Under the pieces are notes generated by a model. It was given only the letters and a program-made list of their open reading frames with translations, was not told where the DNA came from and made no database searches. This document shows, in pieces, positions 57,995 to 64,000 of a stretch of 64,000 nt of DNA. This stretch comes from Flavobacterium sp. N502536 (GTDB lineage Bacteria; Bacteroidota; Bacteroidia; Flavobacteriales; Flavobacteriaceae), in assembly GCF_025947345.1 (NCBI RefSeq), contig NZ_CP110011.1, forward strand, positions 3,286,001-3,350,000, read 5' to 3'. The translations under genes and the position numbers were made by a program. Every line of letters starts with the position of its first letter. The stretch's first letter is position 1.

Positions 57995-59152
57995 TTAAAC
58001 TGATTGTGTTTTTTTCTTTTTATTCTGACGTCCATACCAAATTAAAAAACCTGTTACGGGAAGAAACATACATACAAGTCCCACCAGTAAAGTCAGGGTT
58101 TTTCCGATCCATCCGGCCCAAAAACCAATGTGGAGATTCATAGTCGTGTCATCAATATCTAAACCGTTCATTACTTTTACGGGTATTTCAAATTCCTGGC
58201 CTGTATAGCGATTAAGCACAAAAGTTTTCCCGTTTTGAACACCTTTCAGACCAATGTCTTCGGCTGTAACTGCAAATAAACTGGTAATGCTGTCTTTTGC
58301 GGCAATCGATAATTTGACTTGTTCGATCGTTTTGTCTTTTGCAAATAATCGTTCTATTATAGGGTTTAGTGCTGCAAATGTTTTAGTACTGTCATATTCC
58401 GGTTTGATGTCCCGCATTTTGGAGTAAGCACGCGGCATACCGCCAAATGCTTTTTGCGTCGCTGAGTTTAAAGGTTTGTTGACAATAATTAAACCCGTAA
58501 TGGTAATCAATAAGGCGGGTAACAGGTTATAAAACCCGGGAACATTGTGTAAATCATAATTGAGTCGCTTGAAACTGGCATTTTTTTTAATAGTAAAGCT
58601 TTGCAGTTTGGTAGATCGGTTCCATTTTTTGGGCCACCATAAAATAAGTCCCGTAATTAATTCGATTAGAAAAATCCAAACCGAAATTTCTACAACTAAA
58701 TTCCCAATATCTCCAAACGGAATGTGACCGCTGTGAATGTGGGCAATGACATAAAAGAAATCGTAAGCCTTTCCCGAAGTCAGAACTTTGCCTGTGTAGG
58801 GATCGATCCATGAAAATTGCAAATCCCGGTCTTTGGTCGACGAAGCCATTTTAATGGTTCTTTCGGGATCTCTGTAAGTAATAAAATAACTGGGTTTCCG
58901 ATCCGGTAGCTGTGTTTTGAAAGCTTTTATGATTTCTTCCGGAGTCAGTTTTTGCTCTTTTACTTTAGAAACATATAAGGAATCATAAGCGAGTCCATCA
59001 ATGATATTATCGCAAAAAATAAACAATACTCCTGTAAGCGCCACAATAAATACAATAATTCCGGAGCTAAGCCCTAACCATAAGTGCAGCCAATGATTCA
59101 GTTTACTCCATTTGCTTTTTTGTTTGTTTTTTTTGATTGTATTTCCAGACAT
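57995..59152 (-). CDS. PepSY-associated transmembrane protein (siderophore reductase-like)
   Basis: 385 residues with four main membrane helices. LNHWLHLWLGLSSGIIVFIV carries the two conserved His of helix 1, HIHSGHIPFGDIGNLVVEIS holds more, then LITGLILWWPKKWNRS and the end GLVCMFLPVTGFLIWYGRQN. The family (PiuB/FoxB-like) is thought to be a heme-bearing inner-membrane ferric-siderophore reductase. Two PepSY-type periplasmic parts lie between helices. It lies immediately downstream of a TonB receptor and 2 bp upstream of an esterase, which fits import, reduction and cleavage of one siderophore. Confidence 0.85.
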   Translation of the reverse strand: MSGNTIKKNKQKSKWSKLNHWLHLWLGLSSGIIVFIVALTGVLFIFCDNIIDGLAYDSLYVSKVKEQKLTPEEIIKAFKTQLPDRKPSYFITYRDPERTIKMASSTKDRDLQFSWIDPYTGKVLTSGKAYDFFYVIAHIHSGHIPFGDIGNLVVEISVWIFLIELITGLILWWPKKWNRSTKLQSFTIKKNASFKRLNYDLHNVPGFYNLLPALLITITGLIIVNKPLNSATQKAFGGMPRAYSKMRDIKPEYDSTKTFAALNPIIERLFAKDKTIEQVKLSIAAKDSITSLFAVTAEDIGLKGVQNGKTFVLNRYTGQEFEIPVKVMNGLDIDDTTMNLHIGFWAGWIGKTLTLLVGLVCMFLPVTGFLIWYGRQNKKKKTQSV

Positions 59153-59165
59153 ACGGTAAAACGAT

Positions 59166-59203
59166 AAAAACCAAGCTACATTTCAAATGAGAGGCAGCTT
59201 GGT
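59166..59203 (-). terminator. Hairpin between the receptor and PepSY genes
   Basis: Minus strand: CCAAGCT pairs with AGCTTGG, followed by TTTTT. No promoter is visible before the PepSY gene, so this may be a leaky terminator that lowers its expression relative to the receptor. Confidence 0.65.
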
Positions 59204-59222
59204 TATAACTAATTAAAAAGAA

Positions 59223-61625
59223 TTAAAATTTGAAAGTAAGATTAGCTACTAATTGTCTTGTTGGCATCATATTAGCCCAGTAATCTGCTGACCAATATTC
59301 TTTGTTCGCAAGGTTATTGACTTTTAGCCCTAATCTAAATTTTTGTTTTTCATAAAATATACTGGCATCTAATGTAGTGTATCCGTCTGCTGTAAAAGTG
59401 TTGGCATCGTTTAAATAACTATCACTTTGTGTGTTTCCGCCAAAACCAAAACCAACTCCTTTGGCTTGTCCGTCTAAGATTTTATAGCTAATCCAGAAAT
59501 TAGCAACATTAGCAGGAGTAGAGTAAGGTTTTTTTCCTTCAAGACTTGGGTTCGCTTTGGTATATTCACTTTGGTTATAACCGTAACCTACAATAATGTG
59601 TAAACCTCTAAACGGATTTGCAATCAAATCGGCCTCAAAACCTTTACTGCTTTGCGTTGCATCCTGAACAGAAAATAAAGGATTGTTAGGATCTGTACGC
59701 AGTTTATTTTTTACTTTAATATCATAGTAACTCAAAGTACCGTTTAGTTTTCCGCCCAGTAATTCAATTTTCACACCACCTTCTAACTGGTTTGCTTCTT
59801 CAGGTTTAAACTCGGTCAAACCATTTGGATTGTCTGCAGTTGGTGCAGGTGACACATTACTGAATCCGTTCATGTAATTTCCAAAAACCGAAACTTTGTC
59901 TTTAACAACCTGATACACTAAACCAAATTTTGGAGAAACGGCATTCTGATTGTACTGTGCAATTTTGTTTTCGTAATGATCAAAACGCGCGCTTGCCATA
60001 GCAATAAATCGATCGGTAATATTGATCACATCGGAAGCATAAAAACTCAAAGTCCTAAAATCTCTGGTGTTAACTACAGTTGGTGCCGTCATATTGGCAA
60101 TAAGCTGTTTGTATTTTTCCATATTGATAAAAGCAGCATTTCCGTTGATGGTAAGAGCAGGATTTGCAACAGCAGCATCATAATTATTAATAAGCCATCT
60201 GTTATCGTTTGTACTGATACAGGTGTAATCGATCCCTAAAAGTAATCGGTTTTTAAAGCTTCCAATATTGAAATTCCCGATAAAGTTTTGTTGAATTTGT
60301 GACGTTTTAAAAGTACTGTTGATGTTGTACAATCTTCGTTGTAAAGTGATACCAGAGTTCGCAGCCGTATTGATCAGCAAGAATAAATAGTTGGCCTTAT
60401 TGTCGGTAAAAGCATTAGAAAAATTAGTTTGCGAAACCCATTGATCTGACAATTGATAGGTGGCTTTTGCAAAAATATTGGTGTTTTTGGCTTCCGATTG
60501 TAAATCATCTGTTGCATACGATTTTTTGAAATCGAAATGTAAATCATTCAGGCTTTTTACTGGCGGTGTACCGCTTCCTAAACCGATAGAAGTAGAATTA
60601 CGGTTTCCCTGGTACAATTCTAAATCAAAGTCAAAAGTCAAACGGTCGCTGGCTTTATAAGTAAAGGAAGGAGCTACTACAAAAGTGTGGCTTTTGCCAT
60701 AATCCTGCCATGTTTTTTGGTTGTCTAAAGCGGCGTTAACTCTGAAAAGCATTGTTTTTTCTTCATTCAGAGGTGTATTAAAATCGATAGTTGTACGACT
60801 CAAAGCCCAGCTTCCGGTAGTATAACTTACCTCGCCTTTCATCACATCAAAAGGCTTTTTAGTGACTCTGTTGATAAGACCTCCATAGGTGGTTAAGGAC
60901 GAACCAAACAAGGTTGCCGATGGTCCTTTGATAACTTCGATACTTTCCAGGTTTACAGGATCACTCATCGTTACCCAGTTTGTGTTCATTCCGTTACGAA
61001 TAGATCCCGCTGCCGATGAACCACTAAAACCACGCATTCTTAAACTTAATCCAACTCCTCCTGAACCTACACTTTGCGTCACGTTGTTTAATCCCGGAGC
61101 CGAGTTTAAGGCACTTCTGAAATCAACCGCGATTTGTTCTACAAAAAGTTCTTTTGGAACAACAGTATAAACTTGCGGGTTTTCAAGATTTGAGATCGGT
61201 AATCGGGCCACATATTCACTTTGTTTTTTAGCAAATTTTTTGGCGGCAGAAACAACTACAACTTCCTGCAACTCTTTTAAAGAAGATTCCAATTGAAAAG
61301 AAACCGTTGAGGTTTCATTTGCTGTGACTGTAATTTGCTGTTTTGACGGAATATGTCCCATCATATTAATTTCGATTTCGTGTGTCCCTGCAGGTATCTG
61401 GTTTATTATAAAAACACCATTTTCATCCGTGAGGGCTGACTTTTTTAATTTTGGTATGGCAATATTTACGGCGGAAGCAACGTGGTCATCCGAGGTAATT
61501 ACAGTTCCTTTTATAGAACCGGTATTTTGTTGGGAAAATGCATCTGTAATGAAAAAACAAACGAGGAGAAGCATGTAAATGGGGGTGCTTAACATCTTTT
61601 TTAGCCTTGGTATAATAAAAAGCAT
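59223..61625 (-). CDS. TonB-dependent receptor with carboxypeptidase-like N-terminal domain
   Basis: 800 residues from 61625; an alternative ATG at 61595 would remove 10 residues and leave a cleaner signal peptide. GSIKGTVITSDDHVASAV to about residue 115 is the carboxypeptidase regulatory-like domain. The plug follows (QVYTVVPKELFVEQIAVDFR, IEVIKGPSATLFGSSLTTYG), then a long barrel ending MPTRQLVANLTFKF. It is a siderophore-type importer. Upstream, between it and the AraC regulator, are two direct repeats that abut its -7 box. The partial receptor at 62854 is a close paralogue. Confidence 0.92.
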   Translation of the reverse strand: MLFIIPRLKKMLSTPIYMLLLVCFFITDAFSQQNTGSIKGTVITSDDHVASAVNIAIPKLKKSALTDENGVFIINQIPAGTHEIEINMMGHIPSKQQITVTANETSTVSFQLESSLKELQEVVVVSAAKKFAKKQSEYVARLPISNLENPQVYTVVPKELFVEQIAVDFRSALNSAPGLNNVTQSVGSGGVGLSLRMRGFSGSSAAGSIRNGMNTNWVTMSDPVNLESIEVIKGPSATLFGSSLTTYGGLINRVTKKPFDVMKGEVSYTTGSWALSRTTIDFNTPLNEEKTMLFRVNAALDNQKTWQDYGKSHTFVVAPSFTYKASDRLTFDFDLELYQGNRNSTSIGLGSGTPPVKSLNDLHFDFKKSYATDDLQSEAKNTNIFAKATYQLSDQWVSQTNFSNAFTDNKANYLFLLINTAANSGITLQRRLYNINSTFKTSQIQQNFIGNFNIGSFKNRLLLGIDYTCISTNDNRWLINNYDAAVANPALTINGNAAFINMEKYKQLIANMTAPTVVNTRDFRTLSFYASDVINITDRFIAMASARFDHYENKIAQYNQNAVSPKFGLVYQVVKDKVSVFGNYMNGFSNVSPAPTADNPNGLTEFKPEEANQLEGGVKIELLGGKLNGTLSYYDIKVKNKLRTDPNNPLFSVQDATQSSKGFEADLIANPFRGLHIIVGYGYNQSEYTKANPSLEGKKPYSTPANVANFWISYKILDGQAKGVGFGFGGNTQSDSYLNDANTFTADGYTTLDASIFYEKQKFRLGLKVNNLANKEYWSADYWANMMPTRQLVANLTFKF

Positions 61626-61666
61626 ACTATATTTATTTAGATTGGTTATAAATTGATAATTTTACG

Positions 61667-61674
61667 CAAAAGTA
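61667..61674 (-). promoter_or_regulatory. -7 box of the TonB receptor next to the AraC gene
   Basis: Minus-strand TACTTTTG fits TAnnTTTG. The -33 position has no TTTG and is instead occupied by the direct repeat at 61694, as expected of an activator-dependent promoter. Confidence 0.6.
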
Positions 61675-61693
61675 ATATGTTAATAAAAACATA

Positions 61694-61732
61694 ATAAACG
61701 CAATAAGGATTAATATAAACGCAATAGGGATT
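61694..61732. promoter_or_regulatory. Tandem 18-bp direct repeats, candidate AraC-family operator
   Basis: ATAAACGCAATAAGGATT (61694-61711) and ATAAACGCAATAGGGATT (61715-61732) differ at one base and are spaced 21 bp apart, two helical turns. They lie in the divergent region between the receptor and the AraC-type regulator, ending next to the receptor's -33 position. AraC proteins bind such direct repeats. Confidence 0.7.
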
Positions 61733-61804
61733 TAAATGAAATCGTCTTGTAGTTAGTAAGTTATAAGCTATAATTACGCATTTAAACCTGTTGCAGCAAA
61801 TAGA

Positions 61805-62803
61805 ATGGTAGCGATGAAAACAGTGATGAGAAGTGATATTTTTAAGAGAGAACTGGTTGTTGTAAACGATCCTATTCGGTTTAATAAGGAAGATCTTGTC
61901 GAGAAGAAAATCAACTATAATTACAAAGGAATTAGAGGTGTCATTACCGATATTATGTTAGACGGGGTTCATTTGGTGGCAAGAGATCTAATAATAGAGA
62001 ATGAATTTTATTCGATTGAAGTAGAGCATGATTTTTCGTTTATAAAGCTTCATATTGAAATGGAGGGTGATAATGAATACTGCCCCGAGAATACATCAGA
62101 CAGAGGGATCTATATTCCGCAGGGGCATTATAATTTGTTTTATTTGCCCAAAATAAAAGGCATTTTAAATTATCGGACCAAAAGAAGAAAAACGCTCGAA
62201 ATTACGTTTACAGCATCCTATTTAGAGCAGCTGTTTTATCCCAATTTAAAAACCACCATTCCGCTTTTGGCAGAAGCAATAGCTACTCATACCTCATATG
62301 CAATGTGGGATACGAGCAAAAGTATTTCGCCAAAACTAAATGTATTAATCGAAGATATTTTGCAATGTTCGTACTCCGGAGCCATTAAAAAAGCTTTTCT
62401 GGAATCGAAAGTAGTAGAGATTCTTTCGTATTTATTTACCATTATAAATGAAGAAGAAAATACCAATGTAAGTGTAGAACTTAGTGCATGCGATTATGTT
62501 AAAATTCTGGAAGTAGAGAATATTTTAAAAACACAATTTAAAGAAAAACATACTTTAGCGAGTATAGCATCGCAGGTAGGACTGAACAATTTTAAAATTA
62601 AAAAGTATTTTAAGATGGTTTTTAATGCTACTGTTTTTAACTATTTGACGCAGGTGAGAATGGAATATGCCAAACAAATGATATTGGAAAAGGATCTCCC
62701 GATATCTGTTGTTTCGGAAGAGTTGGGGTATAAAAACCCACATCATTTTACAGTGGCATTCAAAAAGACTTTTGGTTATTTACCCAGTAAGCTAAAAAAA
62801 TAA
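61805..62803 (+). CDS. AraC family transcriptional regulator
   Basis: 332 residues. The C-terminal 100 residues carry the two helix-turn-helix units: TLASIASQVGLNNFKIKKYF and VVSEELGYKNPHHFTVAFKK, followed by TFGYLPSKLKK. The N-terminal 200 residues form a ligand-sensing part. IYIPQGHYNLFYLP resembles that of siderophore-responsive regulators of the PchR type. Start choice among Met 1, 4 and 8 (61805, 61814, 61826) is open. It is divergent from a TonB receptor and probably activates it, and possibly the receptor downstream of its own gene, when a siderophore is present. Confidence 0.88.
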   Translation: MVAMKTVMRSDIFKRELVVVNDPIRFNKEDLVEKKINYNYKGIRGVITDIMLDGVHLVARDLIIENEFYSIEVEHDFSFIKLHIEMEGDNEYCPENTSDRGIYIPQGHYNLFYLPKIKGILNYRTKRRKTLEITFTASYLEQLFYPNLKTTIPLLAEAIATHTSYAMWDTSKSISPKLNVLIEDILQCSYSGAIKKAFLESKVVEILSYLFTIINEEENTNVSVELSACDYVKILEVENILKTQFKEKHTLASIASQVGLNNFKIKKYFKMVFNATVFNYLTQVRMEYAKQMILEKDLPISVVSEELGYKNPHHFTVAFKKTFGYLPSKLKK

Positions 62804-62831
62804 AAGGAGCTAACTTATATTAGCCCCTTTT
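62802..62831. terminator. Bidirectional terminator, AraC gene / partial receptor
   Basis: AAAAGGAGCTAA pairs with TTAGCCCCTTTT (one A-C mismatch). A/T runs on both sides serve the converging genes. Confidence 0.8.
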
Positions 62832-62853
62832 TATATTCAGAAAAAAGTATCGA

Positions 62854-64000
62854 TTAGAATTTGTATGTAAAACTCGCTACAATATTTCTTGGTTTTTGCG
62901 GATTTAGAGTTGACCATCCACCGTTAAAATAATCTTTGTTGGCAATATTGTTGAGGTTAAAAGCTACACGAAATTTATTTGAATTATAGAAAACAGACCC
63001 ATTGATCACGGTATATTCCGGCAATACAAATTTTCCGGTTTTAGAACTGTCCAGAATGGCATTTTCACTCGCATAATTTCCTCCAAAACCAAGACCGAAA
63101 TGTTCTAGTGCACCTTCTTCAAATTTATAAGTTGCCCACAGGTTTACAAGGTTTTTAGGACCTGACCAAAATGGTCTTTTGCCTTGCTCCAGCCAAACAT
63201 TTCCAACATCGCCTTTCGTAATTTTACTGTCGTTATAGCTGTATCCGGCAATAATACTTAATCCTTTTATTGGCGCAGCATTTAAATCAAATTCAAAACC
63301 TTTGCTTTGGGCTTCACCTCCTTGTGAACTGTACAGCGGATTGCTGGTTACCAAATTGGCTACCTTAATATCGTAGTAGCTCATAGTAGCATTTAACTTG
63401 TCTTCAAAAATAGTCGCTTTTACACCAAACTCTAATTGATTGGCATGTTCCGGTTCGAAAGTTTTGGTTCCGATTAAATTACCATCAGTATCATAATTTA
63501 CGACTGGTGCAATGTTTCTGAAACCATTCATGTAATTGGCAAATACAGCTAGTTTGTCTTCAATAGGCTGGTATAACAATCCGAATTTTGGCGATAAAGC
63601 CGTTTGTGTATAATCGTCATTTTTATTTTTGATATCACCTTTCGTATCAAAATAATCCACTCTCAAACTTGCCATGGCCAACAGTTTAGAAGTAATGTTA
63701 AGCACGTCAGAAGCATATGCACTGTAGGTAGCATCCTGTGGACTGAAGTTTCCTGCTGGTCTGTTTGCCAGAAGTTTGTCAACAGAGGTTTGTGTTAGAT
63801 AATAAGGAGCGGCAGCGTCTAATTGTCTCACTTCGCCTTGTGCAGTAATATTGTAAAGACGACCGTAACCGGAACCTCCGTTCGTTACTTTTCTTTCGAA
63901 ATAATCCAGACCTGCCACAAGACGATTGCGCATGGTACCAATTTTGAAATCTCCAATAAAATTCTGCTGAATATCAGTGGTTGCGGTTTGTGATTGTTCT
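62854..64000 (-). CDS. TonB-dependent receptor, C-terminal part only
   Basis: The frame stays open to the window end (a Met at 63933 is internal: IQQNFIGDFKIGTM precedes it), so 381 residues of the barrel are seen. RLVAGLDYFERKV, SDVLNITSKLLAMASLRVDY, GFRNIAPVVNYD and the end RNIVASFTYKF line up with the barrel of the receptor at 59223 (for example SDVINITDRFIAMASARFDH), so the two are paralogues flanking the AraC gene. A siderophore-type substrate is likely. The plug and start are beyond the window. Confidence 0.9.
   Translation of the reverse strand, partial: EQSQTATTDIQQNFIGDFKIGTMRNRLVAGLDYFERKVTNGGSGYGRLYNITAQGEVRQLDAAAPYYLTQTSVDKLLANRPAGNFSPQDATYSAYASDVLNITSKLLAMASLRVDYFDTKGDIKNKNDDYTQTALSPKFGLLYQPIEDKLAVFANYMNGFRNIAPVVNYDTDGNLIGTKTFEPEHANQLEFGVKATIFEDKLNATMSYYDIKVANLVTSNPLYSSQGGEAQSKGFEFDLNAAPIKGLSIIAGYSYNDSKITKGDVGNVWLEQGKRPFWSGPKNLVNLWATYKFEEGALEHFGLGFGGNYASENAILDSSKTGKFVLPEYTVINGSVFYNSNKFRVAFNLNNIANKDYFNGGWSTLNPQKPRNIVASFTYKF

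Overview
The window reads as chromosome from a member of the Flavobacteriaceae, most likely Flavobacterium. The grounds are low GC content, type IX secretion (T9SS) and gliding-type surface genes (a CHU_C-type sorting domain, PorP/SprF, OmpA), fused SecDF, several TonB-dependent receptors, and promoters that fit the Bacteroidota pattern (TTTG, about 20 bp, TAnnTTTG). No rRNA, tRNA, CRISPR, phage or complete insertion sequence was seen.

Region 1 (1-11.6 kb) is a surface-polysaccharide locus. It holds a FemAB/GNAT-like acyltransferase (cut by the window start), a DegT-type sugar aminotransferase, a CDP-glycerol/ribitol-type polymer transferase, a fused cytidylyltransferase-SDR enzyme of the CDP-ribitol synthase type, a Wzx-like flippase, an unrelated BASS transporter, an FdtA/QdtA-type sugar 3,4-ketoisomerase, three glycosyltransferases and ftsE. 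Together they suggest a glycan with a 3-amino-3,6-dideoxyhexose and possibly ribitol phosphate.

Region 2 (11.9-24.1 kb) holds a 1004-residue TPR protein, a PhzF-family protein, an outer-membrane barrel, a GNAT enzyme, an SH3-like protein, a GreA/GreB-like protein, a gene-free 1.07 kb stretch filled by a palindrome-rich repeat array, and two adjacent asnB paralogues. The second paralogue has lost three glutaminase residues but keeps its synthetase site.

Region 3 (24.3-39.8 kb) is mostly housekeeping: M16 peptidase, gyrB, mdh, secDF, a PagL-like protein, then on the minus strand folE, a four-helix-bundle protein, cysS, yidD and lgt, and an aspartate-type aminotransferase.

Region 4 (39.8-53.4 kb) holds a retropepsin-PDZ protein, a three-gene T9SS adhesin module, a lipoprotein, a DUF1573 protein, valS, a GyrI-like protein and an APC permease.

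Region 5 (53.5-64 kb) is an iron/siderophore island: three TonB-dependent receptors (the last cut by the window end), a DUF4198 protein, an IroE-like esterase, a PepSY transmembrane reductase-like protein, and an AraC-family regulator. A pair of 18-bp direct repeats spaced 21 bp apart lies in the regulator/receptor divergent region and is a strong candidate operator.

The intergenic DNA is rich in several different short repeat families. One appears to have entered a reading frame, and another forms the translation start region of two unrelated genes.
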